Made by a program: the position numbers and the translations under genes
DNA from: Deefgea rivuli DSM 18356
GTDB taxonomy: Bacteria > Pseudomonadota > Gammaproteobacteria > Burkholderiales > Chitinibacteraceae
Assembly: GCF_000620145.1 (NCBI RefSeq)
Contig: NZ_JHVM01000012.1
Span: forward strand, 123,055-162,145
Direction of reading: 5' to 3'
DNA: 39,091 bases
Shown: positions 26,305-34,354 of the stretch, piece after piece
How positions within the stretch are numbered: position 1 is the stretch's first letter
How the letters are laid out: each line of letters starts with the position of its first letter
The notes under the pieces: model-generated
The model's database searches: none
Seen by the model: only the letters and a program-made list of their open reading frames with translations
Told to the model about the DNA's origin: nothing

Positions 26305-26353
26305 GGGTATATTAATCTGGGTTTTATTAATTAAAGCATGTACTAATATACCC
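26305..26353. repeat. 49-bp palindromic repeat, copy 5
   Basis: Starts GGGTATATTAATCTGGG and ends TACTAATATACCC. It lies 20 bp beyond the stop of the minus-strand site-2 protease gene. Confidence 0.92.
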
Positions 26354-26373
26354 ATGATATTGGATGTGAAAGA

Positions 26374-27480
26374 TTAGCCCTGTAAAATCTTCATCGGTAG
26401 GCTGAGTATTTCGTCGCCATGACCTGCAAAATACCAAATGACGCCGATTAGCGCGCCTACGGTGAGTAAATACCAGACGGTGGAAAAAATCTGGCCGTAG
26501 CGATCGAGCGGGAGCAAATGGCTTTGGTGGCGGCTGCGCCATTCAAAGACGATTTCGAGGCTACCAATCAGCAGTAAAAATCCCAGTAAAGCCAAGCCCA
26601 GCGAATAGCTGATAAACACGCCCAGTGCCGCGCCGACGATGCAGGCGATCAGGCCGACTTTGCTATGCAGTGAAAAGCTGATGCTTTTCAGAATATGCCC
26701 GCCGTCGAGCGGCAAAATCGGCAGCAGATTGAATAAATTCAGCAGCGCATTCATCGTCGCCAACCCAGCAAAAAAGATATTGCCCGTCAGCCAATAGGCC
26801 AGCATAGCGGCCAGCGAGAGCAGCAACCCAAAACACGGCCCCATAATCGCAATTACCACGTCTTGCCAGCGCGTATTGATTTTCTCGTCCGACATCGCCA
26901 AGCCGCCCATAAACGGAATCAAGTAAATCCCCTTGGTTTTCATGCCGAAATATTTCATCGCCCGAATATGGCCGTATTCGTGAAACACCAAGCAAGCCAA
27001 GAGCGCCAGCGCAAATTGGAAAGAAAACAGCCAAGAATAAGCCGCGACGCTGGCTCCGGCCAACGCTACTTTGATCATTTTGGCGCTTTTCAATAATTTG
27101 AGCGCCAGCGCACCGATGCCGAGCAGGCTGAATTTACTGTGCGTGGCCGGTGTACTCACCGGCGTTTGCCGCTCGATATCGTGCGTGTCGCGCTGACCTT
27201 GCAGCACGACTTCATCGTTAATGAATAGGCGATATTGCAGCGAAAACGGCTGCCATTGCAGTTGCGTTTCTAAACGAATGTGTAGCGTGTTGGGTGCGTC
27301 GGAGTCAGTAGAAGCAGGGGCGTGCAGCTCAAATTGCAGCACATTGTCGCCTTCACCGCGCTCGGCCGAGGCAGCTTTTTCGGCGACTAAGGCATTGTCC
27401 CAAAACAGCTGTTGCCAGCCAGCAAGGCTGCTCTCTAGCCGCAGCGATTTGCCGAGGCATTCGATATTTAATAATTCCAC
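26374..27480 (-). CDS. Site-2 protease family (M50) membrane metalloprotease
   Basis: A 368-aa protein. The first ~115 residues form a soluble domain unusual for the family, rich in beta-type sequence (LRLESSLAGWQQLFWDN, LHIRLETQLQWQPFSLQYRLFINDE). Several membrane helices follow, with the zinc motif HEYGH (167-171) and the second motif NLLPILPLDGGHIL (251-264, Asp259). It probably cleaves membrane-embedded substrates or regulators, but could be a non-signalling relative. It has a 49-bp repeat on each side (ending 20 bp beyond the stop, and starting 17 bp before the start). Confidence 0.9.
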   Translation of the reverse strand: MELLNIECLGKSLRLESSLAGWQQLFWDNALVAEKAASAERGEGDNVLQFELHAPASTDSDAPNTLHIRLETQLQWQPFSLQYRLFINDEVVLQGQRDTHDIERQTPVSTPATHSKFSLLGIGALALKLLKSAKMIKVALAGASVAAYSWLFSFQFALALLACLVFHEYGHIRAMKYFGMKTKGIYLIPFMGGLAMSDEKINTRWQDVVIAIMGPCFGLLLSLAAMLAYWLTGNIFFAGLATMNALLNLFNLLPILPLDGGHILKSISFSLHSKVGLIACIVGAALGVFISYSLGLALLGFLLLIGSLEIVFEWRSRHQSHLLPLDRYGQIFSTVWYLLTVGALIGVIWYFAGHGDEILSLPMKILQG

Positions 27481-27497
27481 GATGTTGGCTCTGTGTT

Positions 27498-27546
27498 GGG
27501 TATATTGATGTAGCTATTTTTTAGTAATGCCTGTATCGATATACCT
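27498..27546. repeat. 49-bp palindromic repeat, copy 6
   Basis: Starts GGGTATATTGATGTAGC and ends TGTATCGATATACCT. The TTGAT and ATCGA segments pair through a wobble. It lies between the HAD gene stop and the protease gene start. Confidence 0.9.
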
Positions 27547-27620
27547 GAATAAATGGGTGATTTCGTTTTGCTAAGAGAGCTAGATGATCAAACTCTAACC
27601 CGTCTGTTAGTCAACAAAGT

Positions 27621-28130
27621 TTAGATAGAGCAAGACCTATCTAATAATTCGCTTAAATGATGGATCGTGGTGTGCAACTTTGATGTTGCTTGGTATTGGT
27701 TTTGTGTGTTGAGCCATACCGCTGAAATGCCGAGTGCATTAGCGGCAAGCACATCATTGTCAAAATGATCGCCAATCATCACGATCTCGGTGGGGTTCAG
27801 TGCTAAATCATCCAAAATGAATTGATAAAATTGAGTTGATTTAGTGAACCCAACATTAGCTTGGCAATAAATTCGCTCCATATATTGGCCTAAGCCAACG
27901 CGATCCAGTGCCGCGCGAATCTGTGCTTCATTGGAAGCCGCTGCGCTAGTGGCCAGCATGAGGCGCGATGATTGACTGAGTTTGGTCAGTAGTGCCAATG
28001 CACCGTCGACCGCCTCCACGTGCTCCCATTCGGCCATGGGCAATGATTGATTGGGATCGTCGCGCATTAAAGTATCACCCCAATCAAAGAGGTAAACCAA
28101 AGGCGATTTGGGTTTGGCAGTCATATGCAT
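27621..28130 (-). CDS. HAD-superfamily hydrolase
   Basis: A 169-aa soluble protein. HAD motif I is LFDWGDTLM near residue 14, a variant with the second Asp one place later than DxD. Motif II Thr/Ser is probably LATSAA (near 60), the motif III Lys is GFTKS (near 95), and motif IV is VMIGDHFDNDVLAANALGI (near 118). It is probably a small phosphatase or phosphoglycolate-like enzyme of unknown substrate. Start could be Met1 or Met3; neither has a strong ribosome-binding site. It is flanked by repeat copies 6 and 7. Confidence 0.85.
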   Translation of the reverse strand: MHMTAKPKSPLVYLFDWGDTLMRDDPNQSLPMAEWEHVEAVDGALALLTKLSQSSRLMLATSAAASNEAQIRAALDRVGLGQYMERIYCQANVGFTKSTQFYQFILDDLALNPTEIVMIGDHFDNDVLAANALGISAVWLNTQNQYQATSKLHTTIHHLSELLDRSCSI

Positions 28131-28157
28131 TATGATTTGTATGTTTGATTTTTATCT

Positions 28158-28206
28158 GGGTATATCAATGTAGATTCTATTAAATAAGCCATAAATTAAT
28201 ATACCC
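28158..28206. repeat. 49-bp palindromic repeat, copy 7
   Basis: Starts GGGTATATCAATGTAG and ends AAATTAATATACCC. It ends 8 bp from the radical SAM stop and starts 27 bp before the HAD start. Confidence 0.92.
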
Positions 28207-28214
28207 TTCATTTT

Positions 28215-29696
28215 TTAAGCGTGTAGATGTAATGCCTGCCGTAATGGCGCAACCGTATCTGCTGCGGCTTTGGGTTTTTTCTGTTTTCCGGCGTAATCGC
28301 TTTCCAGTAATTCTGTCGTCGCTTGCGCCGACATGCCTTGCGTTTGCAGCCATTCACCCACCATTTTCGCCAATCGATCCAGCGCGATGCGGTGCGTGGC
28401 GTCGGTGTTTTGATAGAGCCAATCGGCGAATGCCATAAAGTTCGAAAACGGCGCGTCGCCCAATAGTACCGGCAGCGTATTGGCAAAACGCCCCGAATTG
28501 GCGACCAAATCCCAGTAGCGGGCAAAACGCACTAAGCGCTGCATCGTGGTGAAATCAATGTCGCGGTTGGCCAAAATCGTATACGGCGGGAAGGGGTCGT
28601 ACACCATGCCAAAATCGGCTGTGTGGCGAATAATCGGCGTACCGCGCAGGCGTTTTAAAATGCCAAATTGAATTTCATGCGGCTTGAGCGCGTACAGTTG
28701 ATCAAAACCTACGCCAAAACTAGCCACCGTTTCGCCAGGCAAGCCTGCGATCAAATCCACATGTAAATGCGCGTGCGAATTGTCGGTGAGCCAACGGATA
28801 TTCTCGGCGGCTTTTTCATTATTTTGCTTGCGACTGACGAGGCTTTGCACTTCAGGATTAAAACTCTGAATGCCGATTTCAAACTGCAAAGCGCCAGGCG
28901 GGAATTGCATAATGCCGTCTTTGAGCGCTTCGGGCAGATGGTCGGGGACGACCTCAAAGTGAGCGAACACCGGATCATTCGGATGCGCGGCGATTTTATC
29001 GAGGAAAAACTGCATGATGCGCAGGCTGGTTTTGATGTTCAGATTAAACGTGCGGTCGACAAATTTAAACAGCCGCGCGCCGCGCTGATACAGCGTTTCC
29101 ATCTCGGCCAAAAAGCGCTCCAACTCAAACGGCCACGCGGTTTTATCCAGCGCCGACAGGCAGAACTCACACTTAAACGGACAGCCGCGCGACGCTTCGA
29201 CATACAGCGTACGGTTTTTAATGTCTTCATCGGTGTACAGCGAGTAGGGCAGCTGCAAATCGTCGAGCTTGGCTTGCACGCCAACGTGGATTTTCATTAG
29301 CGGTTGCGGACCGTTCAAAATCTGGCGACACAGATCGGGCAACGTGATTTCGCCCCAGCCAGTGACGACAAAATCAGCGTCTTTGACGATGGTTTGCTCA
29401 GTCGTTTCGTACGACACTTCCGGCCCGCCGAGAATGATTTTGATCTCTGGCGCAACGCGTTTCAGCATCGCGACCAGCCGTGCCGTTTCTTCAACATTCC
29501 AGATATACACGCCAAAACCGATGATCTTGGGCTTTTTCGCCAGCAGTCGTTCGACAAACTCAGTCGTTTTACCGCCGATGACAAACTCGATGATTTCTGT
29601 TTGCTCTTGCAAATCGCCCATATTGGCCTGCAAATAGCGCAACCCGAGTGAGGCATGCGTGTAACGGGCGTTGAGCGTGGACAAAATGATCGACAT
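28215..29696 (-). CDS. Radical SAM protein with N-terminal B12-binding-like domain (DUF4080 type)
   Basis: A 493-aa protein. The N-terminal ~135 residues resemble a cobalamin-binding fold (MSIILSTLNARYTHASLGLRYL, KIIGFGVYIWNVEETARLV, KIILGGPEVSY). The radical SAM core has the 4Fe-4S Cys triplet CPFKCEFC (172, 176, 179), and a DUF4080-like C-terminal part follows. I do not see the DxHxxG cobalamin-ligating His, so cobalamin binding, if any, would be base-off without that His or lost. Substrate unknown. It ends 8 bp from repeat copy 7. Confidence 0.88.
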   Translation of the reverse strand: MSIILSTLNARYTHASLGLRYLQANMGDLQEQTEIIEFVIGGKTTEFVERLLAKKPKIIGFGVYIWNVEETARLVAMLKRVAPEIKIILGGPEVSYETTEQTIVKDADFVVTGWGEITLPDLCRQILNGPQPLMKIHVGVQAKLDDLQLPYSLYTDEDIKNRTLYVEASRGCPFKCEFCLSALDKTAWPFELERFLAEMETLYQRGARLFKFVDRTFNLNIKTSLRIMQFFLDKIAAHPNDPVFAHFEVVPDHLPEALKDGIMQFPPGALQFEIGIQSFNPEVQSLVSRKQNNEKAAENIRWLTDNSHAHLHVDLIAGLPGETVASFGVGFDQLYALKPHEIQFGILKRLRGTPIIRHTADFGMVYDPFPPYTILANRDIDFTTMQRLVRFARYWDLVANSGRFANTLPVLLGDAPFSNFMAFADWLYQNTDATHRIALDRLAKMVGEWLQTQGMSAQATTELLESDYAGKQKKPKAAADTVAPLRQALHLHA

Positions 29697-29877
29697 AAGA
29701 AAACCGGCAGCGGAGCAAAAACGCTATTTTACGGGTTTACGGCGTAAGGCGGGTGGGTGATTGCCTAATGGTGAGTTGTGCCAAATCACGATGTAAGAAA
29801 TCCCCACGCGCCAACGGCGGGGGGGGATCAAGTTGATGCTTTAACTCAGTTTGATGCGTGCTGAGTGTAGAGCCAGA

Positions 29878-31953
29878 TTACGGGTACAGCTTGAATGTCA
29901 CTACGCCAGCCATTGGATCAGCCGTCACGAGGTAAGTATTGTTTCCTTTTGGTGTGACAGTCAGTGCTTTGCCATTTTGAATAACAAACACGCCTTCTTT
30001 GGCCTCTTGATTAAGCTCGCGAGTGCTGAATTCTAGCGTGATCGGCGTTGCATATTGTTTGCATTCTGGCGCCCATGTTTCAAAGAACAGTTGCCCGTCG
30101 TTTAGCGCTGGTTTGCAGAATTCACGTGCAAAGCGATATTTAATCACGTTGCTTGGTGTATCCATCCACAGCTCGCCAGCATCGACTTTGGCTTTGGCGT
30201 AATCGAGGTGAGCTTGGTAACGTGCCAACGGTGCAGTTTCCCAATAGCCAGTATCAACGCTGTGCATGGTGCGCGTTGCCCAGCCGCCTTGATTGATGGC
30301 CGCATCGATGTGCAGATTGAGAATTTCACTGCCCATCGGGTAGAGCGACCATTTGCCATCGACGGTGAACAAGTCCCACTTAATGCGGTAAGCATTGATA
30401 AAGTCAGGTGGATTGATCCCTGCTGGCATCGTGGTGTAATCCACATTGCCATTATTGAGTAGATGCGAAGCACGACCACCTAAATACTGAGAGCTGTATT
30501 TCAGGAAGTTCGTCCCCGTCGACGATGCAGTATCGCTCGGCCAAACAAAATAGCTGGCTTTGTAGCCATCTAGATTGGCGGCAATATCCGCCGCAGAGCC
30601 ATTCAATTGCGCTTCCAGCTCAGCATCGTTGATATAAGGATCAGGATGATTGCGGCTATGACTGATGATTTCATGGCCATTAGCGATCATTTGTTTGGCT
30701 GCCGCCCAGTGTTGCGGTGAGCAATTGCCAGTAATGACCGCAAAACCCGCCACCAGACCACGGTTTTTCAGCTCTGGATCCATAATTTTGATATACGGAT
30801 CTGTGCCAACTGGCATCGAGCAGTAATCATCATGCACCAAGGAATACGCGCCTTTCGCGCCGTTTTTCCAAGTGGTGGTTTTTACTGATGTGACGAAAGC
30901 ATGTGAGCCTGGCGTTGGGCTTGCCGATGCAGTGGGCGTTGGTGCTGGTTTTGATTTCCATTCTCCACGATGGCAAGCGCCGTCAATAGTGATAACCCAC
31001 TCCCAAATGTAGCCCGGCTGCGATGGTGGTGTAGTGCCTTGTGGACCTGATGAGCAAGGTGGTGTTGTTTGGTCTGGCGTTGGCGAAGGTGTTGCCGTCG
31101 TTAAATTGATTGCACCCAAGTCTTTCCACGGACCCCATTGATCCGCAGCATTCGGCGTTTGGCCTTGTACCCACCATTTGGCTTCAAAAGTGCGGCCATT
31201 GTGGCTAACGCGTTGACCGGCGGTGTAAACCGTAGTGCTATTCCATGCGCCAATGCTTGAGATTGGGGTTGCAGTCGGGGTGGGCGTTGGCGTCGTAGTC
31301 GGTGTTGCTGTCGGGCTTCTAGTTGGGCATACGCCTGGTACTACAAACTCAACATCCCAAATGGCGGCATCGTATGTGAGTGTGGTTCCGTTATCAATCG
31401 GCCGAGTTGCTGGTGTACTGGTGTGTGTCACTTTCGCAGTGAATCGTGCCCAACCTTGGTAGTGACTATATATGTAGTTGGAAGGACGAATGTGCGTACC
31501 TGCTTGATACACCGCACCGAAAGTCCAGTAGGGGGTTTGATCAGGATTTGGAATGTTGGTGCATGGGCCATATTTACGCACTTGGCTTTCGAGCACCGTC
31601 ACTTGCGTGGGCGACGTTGAAGGCGTTGGGGTTGGCGTTGGATTGATCGTTGGTGTCGGTGGATTACTCACAGTCCAACTACTGCACGTGCCGAGGTTTT
31701 TCCACAAAGTCGGGCTGGCAGCCGGATTCCAATTCGCGCCGACATAGGCGGTATGGGCGGTAAGGGCTTGGTAGTCAATATTGTTATAAGTGACGGTTTT
31801 GCCGCTGGCGTAGCTAGCGCCTTCGGCCCAAGGTTCAAACGGATTGCAAACTGCCGTGGCGGATGCCGTGTTGGCCAGCGACAGTAAACCTGTCGCAGCG
31901 AAGCTAAGCAGCAATGCTTTTTTTGCACCTGTGAAGTGCTGAGTTTTTATCAT
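29878..31953 (-). CDS. Secreted modular chitin/polysaccharide deacetylase with chitin-binding domains
   Basis: A 691-aa exported protein. Signal peptide to about residue 33 (NTASATA); CBM5/12-like module 35-91 (WAEGASYASGKTVTYNNIDYQA); Pro/Thr linker; an unrecognised domain 118-209 with two Cys; second linker; second CBM5/12-like module 235-283 (WNSTTVYTAGQRVSHNGRTFEAKWW); third linker; a short Cys-containing piece 300-335; a NodB-type polysaccharide deacetylase domain from about 355 with metal motifs HDD (374-376) and SHSRNH (431-436); and a C-terminal beta region. Most likely it removes acetyl groups from chitin outside the cell. Monocistronic by appearance. Confidence 0.88.
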   Translation of the reverse strand: MIKTQHFTGAKKALLLSFAATGLLSLANTASATAVCNPFEPWAEGASYASGKTVTYNNIDYQALTAHTAYVGANWNPAASPTLWKNLGTCSSWTVSNPPTPTINPTPTPTPSTSPTQVTVLESQVRKYGPCTNIPNPDQTPYWTFGAVYQAGTHIRPSNYIYSHYQGWARFTAKVTHTSTPATRPIDNGTTLTYDAAIWDVEFVVPGVCPTRSPTATPTTTPTPTPTATPISSIGAWNSTTVYTAGQRVSHNGRTFEAKWWVQGQTPNAADQWGPWKDLGAINLTTATPSPTPDQTTPPCSSGPQGTTPPSQPGYIWEWVITIDGACHRGEWKSKPAPTPTASASPTPGSHAFVTSVKTTTWKNGAKGAYSLVHDDYCSMPVGTDPYIKIMDPELKNRGLVAGFAVITGNCSPQHWAAAKQMIANGHEIISHSRNHPDPYINDAELEAQLNGSAADIAANLDGYKASYFVWPSDTASSTGTNFLKYSSQYLGGRASHLLNNGNVDYTTMPAGINPPDFINAYRIKWDLFTVDGKWSLYPMGSEILNLHIDAAINQGGWATRTMHSVDTGYWETAPLARYQAHLDYAKAKVDAGELWMDTPSNVIKYRFAREFCKPALNDGQLFFETWAPECKQYATPITLEFSTRELNQEAKEGVFVIQNGKALTVTPKGNNTYLVTADPMAGVVTFKLYP

Positions 31954-32018
31954 GTCTCTTCCATCCAGTTTTGTATGTATTCAGCTTGCACCGGCATCAA
32001 GGCTGAATTGATTTTCTA

Positions 32019-32067
32019 TGGTATTGCCCGGTAAATCTTTTTGGTTATGCTCTAGCGGCATATACCT
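32019..32067. repeat. 49-bp palindromic repeat, copy 8 (diverged)
   Basis: Starts TGGTATTGCCCGGTAA and ends GCGGCATATACCT, again exactly 49 bp. Arms and ends fit the family but the centre is degraded, so this is the least certain copy. Confidence 0.6.
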
Positions 32068-32417
32068 TTGGTAGTGTTGTTTTTACTCTATCTCTTTGTT
32101 GGCGGCGAATTTCGCGTCTGCGCTCGTTTTTAAATGCGCTTATTGTCGTTCCAGCAGAGCAGTATGATTTAATTTCAGCTGGGCGTTGCCACTATGCCAG
32201 CGGGATAAGTGGGTGTAAATATTCTGCGGCATTGATTTCATTTATGGGGGAGTTAAGTTTTATTTTTCATTTAAAATCAATGATTTGTCTTCATTTTGAT
32301 TTGTGTCATTTTTCATGAATGGTGACATTAGTCTGGTGATACACAGCAAACAGTCATCTTGCTGGCGCGGCGCAATTCAAGGTTTAATTTTTGCGGTGTT
32401 GAGCGCGTCAATTCTTC

Positions 32418-32445
32418 GAGGCTAGGGTCAATAGACCCTAGCTTC
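32418..32445. promoter_or_regulatory. Strong palindrome GCTAGGGTC-AATA-GACCCTAGC
   Basis: Perfect 9-bp arms, 12 bp with a wobble and outer pairs, separated by 4 nt. There is no T-run on either side in the correct orientation, so it is not an ordinary terminator. It lies about 90 bp beyond the lysR stop. It could be an operator, an mRNA 3' end structure or another dispersed repeat. Confidence 0.5.
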
Positions 32446-32499
32446 AAAAAATCTATATTTTTGGATAATGCGGATTGGGTAATGTGTCACTTGCTTGAT

Positions 32500-32548
32500 G
32501 GGTATTCCTATCTAGGCTTTTATTGTAATGCTCTGTAGGTGAATACCC
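32500..32548. repeat. 49-bp palindromic repeat, copy 9 (encodes lysR C-terminus)
   Basis: Starts GGGTATTCCTATCTAGGC and ends GTAGGTGAATACCC. On the minus strand, codons 32515-32547 inside it encode the last 11 residues of the LysR protein and the TAG stop. Confidence 0.92.
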
Positions 32549-33423
32549 TTGATGTAAGTGTTGGCTTGCTCGCTAATCCATGCGCTAAAATCAGCGATTT
32601 TGCCGCTGCTCGCACTGCGATCCGGCCAGACTAGCCAGTAGGGATATTGGTAGGGCACGCAAATATCGGTGATTTGCACTAGCGTGCCGTTGGCGAGGTG
32701 CGATTCAACCAGCGAGGTACGCGCCAACATAATGCCGTGCCCCAGCCGAGCGGCTTCGAGTTCCAGATTGCTGTCGTTGTAGGAATACGTTGGCGTCGGC
32801 CGCCAATCGGCCAGCCCTGCAGCTTGGCACCACGTTGCCCACGGTATGGCGGGATTATGGATGATCGTCGCTTTTTTAATGTCATTGGGCGACGTTGGCC
32901 GCGGTTGGTAGTGGGGCGCAGCGACGGCGATGTGATAATCATCCATCAAGTGCACTTGTTTCATGCCATCCCAGCCGCCCGCACCCATGCGCACCGCCAT
33001 ATCGAGCAAGCCGTTATTCATTTCCTCAAACCCCAAACCTGCGCGCAGGTTGACGGTGTATTGCGGAAATTTAGCCTTAAAATCAGGCAAGCGCGGCACG
33101 AGCCAGTTGAGCGCAAACGATGGCACCACGCCAATGGTGATGTCATTGGGTTTGGGGCGAGTCAGTACGCGTTGCGTTGCGTCCTGCATATCGGCCAATG
33201 CACCACGCACGCGCAGTGCGTAAATTCGGCCTTCTTCTGAGAGTTGCAGCCGCTTTCCTTCGCGCAAAAATAAGGAGAGCCCAAGAAAATCTTCTAAAGC
33301 GCGCAATTGATGGCTAATTGCGCTGTGCGTCACATTCAGCGATTCGGCGGCTTTGACCACACTACCCAAGCGGGCGACGGCTTCAAATGCGCGCAGGGCG
33401 CTTAAGGGCGGGATTTGGCTCAT
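32512..33423 (-). CDS. LysR-family transcriptional regulator (GcvA-like)
   Basis: A 303-aa LysR regulator. The N-terminal winged helix-turn-helix (LSALRAFEAVARLGSVVKAAESLNVTHSAISHQLRALEDFLG, split across residues 8-50) has the LxxLRxFxAxAR pattern of the GcvA group. A substrate-binding domain runs from about 93 (DITIGVVPSFALNWLVPRL). The last 11 residues, GIHLQSITIKA, are encoded by repeat copy 9 and replace whatever C-terminus existed before. Its target is unknown; the divergent DUF2917 gene is a natural candidate. Confidence 0.93.
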   Translation of the reverse strand: MSQIPPLSALRAFEAVARLGSVVKAAESLNVTHSAISHQLRALEDFLGLSLFLREGKRLQLSEEGRIYALRVRGALADMQDATQRVLTRPKPNDITIGVVPSFALNWLVPRLPDFKAKFPQYTVNLRAGLGFEEMNNGLLDMAVRMGAGGWDGMKQVHLMDDYHIAVAAPHYQPRPTSPNDIKKATIIHNPAIPWATWCQAAGLADWRPTPTYSYNDSNLELEAARLGHGIMLARTSLVESHLANGTLVQITDICVPYQYPYWLVWPDRSASSGKIADFSAWISEQANTYIKGIHLQSITIKA

Positions 33424-33476
33424 AGATTCCTTAGCAAGACGGTATAAAAATGCTTAAGTAATAAATTCTTGTTGAG

Positions 33477-33536
33477 TTTGTGGGAGCGGGCTTGCCCACG
33501 AAGCTGGGTATTCGCGGGCAATTTCGCGTTCACAAA
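33477..33536. repeat. REP-like element resembling the Pseudomonas putida REP
   Basis: TGTGGGAGCGGGCTTGCCCA starts the element. TTGCCCACGAA (33492-33502) pairs with TTCGCGGGCAA (33511-33521) with one mismatch, and outer TTTGTG/CACAAA closes it. The GTGGGAGCGGGCTTGCCC core is what I recall for pseudomonad REP sequences. Confidence 0.75.
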
Positions 33537-33556
33537 TTTTATTTCTGCATTAGTTT

Positions 33557-33575
33557 ATGTGAATTTTACTCACAT
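33557..33575. promoter_or_regulatory. Palindrome ATGTGA-N7-TCACAT between lysR and the DUF2917 gene
   Basis: Perfect 6-bp arms around ATTTTAC, in a divergent intergenic region where a LysR or other dimeric regulator could bind. It resembles a CRP site but the spacer is 7 rather than 6 nt. Confidence 0.35.
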
Positions 33576-33643
33576 CAAAGCAGAAAAATCATCAGCTACA
33601 GGCTTTTATTTATTGGATATAGTGAATTTCCTATGCCAAGCGG

Positions 33644-33928
33644 ATGAAAGAAATGGTCACCTATCTACGATTGAATGTCGCCGAAAATGAGTTGCTGGTG
33701 GTGGAACTGAGCCACGCGGCGCAGCTGTGGTGTGAAGATGGTGGGGTGTGGTTGACGCATGATCAGTTGAGCGAAGATATTGAGTTGTATCGTGGTGAGC
33801 ATCGTGAGTTGATGATGGGCAAACTGCTGATTGAAGGTGCGGGGCGCTTGTGCTTTTGCGGTGAGAATTTGCAGATTAGCGCAGTGAGTAAAAGCAATGC
33901 CCAAGAAGCCGAATTGCTGGCATTTTAA
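33644..33928 (+). CDS. DUF2917-like small protein
   Basis: A 94-aa soluble protein without signal or membrane helix. VTYLRLNVAENELLVVELSHAAQLWCEDGGVWLTHDQLSEDIELYRGEH follows the DUF2917 pattern of a small beta domain with a WxT/WLT-type core. Function unknown. It is divergent from a lysR-type gene, an arrangement I recall for other DUF2917 genes. Start may instead be the Met at 33653; neither has a strong ribosome-binding site. Confidence 0.62.
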   Translation: MKEMVTYLRLNVAENELLVVELSHAAQLWCEDGGVWLTHDQLSEDIELYRGEHRELMMGKLLIEGAGRLCFCGENLQISAVSKSNAQEAELLAF

Positions 33929-34030
33929 ATCAGGCGTTGCAATATTCATGGGATATTGTGAAATGTCATGTCACCGTCATCAGATTGCGGTATAAATCGC
34001 GAGCTGATTTGGCTATACAAGGTTTTGCTG

Positions 34031-34249
34031 ATGTTTCAAGGTCGTTCAATCATGCAGCGCGTATTCTCGCGCTTGCGCAAAATTGCATTGGGTTTGCTCG
34101 CATTTCTTCTGTTGCAATATATCGTTTTGAGTTTGCCGATTTATTTAGAGAGTCGCTGGGCGATGGATGGCGCGTTGTGGCCGATTTTGATTTTGATCGG
34201 TTTGCTCTACGCGGTATCGGCATGCTTGGCGATGCAAAGGCGTGCTTAA
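34031..34249 (+). CDS. Small two-helix membrane protein, 72 aa
   Basis: MFQGRSIMQRVFSRLRKIAL begins a short basic N-terminus. Two hydrophobic segments follow (about residues 19-35 and 47-66), separated by the short loop LESRWAMDG, and the C-terminus is basic (MQRRA). ACAAGG precedes the ATG at 34031. The frame is open further upstream, but that part is not protein-like. Family not recognised. It lies about 105 bp before the FUSC gene on the same strand and could be co-transcribed. Confidence 0.6.
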   Translation: MFQGRSIMQRVFSRLRKIALGLLAFLLLQYIVLSLPIYLESRWAMDGALWPILILIGLLYAVSACLAMQRRA

Positions 34250-34354
34250 AGCATCTGTAGCTGACAGTTTCAAGTGAACAATTGCGGTGAATCATGCGGC
34301 AGCGTTTAGACCGCTGGGTTCGCAAAATCACAGGCACTTTGTTATGGTGTGACC

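Larger units (their letters stand above)
31954..32511. other. Intergenic stretch between lysR and the chitin deacetylase gene
   Basis: 558 bp, AT-rich and without a convincing gene on either strand. It holds diverged repeat copy 8 (32019-32067), a strong palindrome (32418-32445), and the start of repeat copy 9. The promoter of the deacetylase gene should lie here, but I cannot place it. Confidence 0.6.

Noticed and set aside
31235-31747. Several plus-strand frames rich in Val-Gly opposite the chitin deacetylase gene
   Set aside because: They are the complement of the Pro/Thr linker codons of the real gene; no ribosome-binding sites.
32418-32445. Terminator for lysR
   Set aside because: There is no T-run on the minus strand after the stem; the A-run on the plus strand is on the wrong side.
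33557-33575. CRP binding site
   Set aside because: The arms fit (TGTGA/TCACA) but the spacer is 7 nt, not 6; kept only as an unspecific palindrome.
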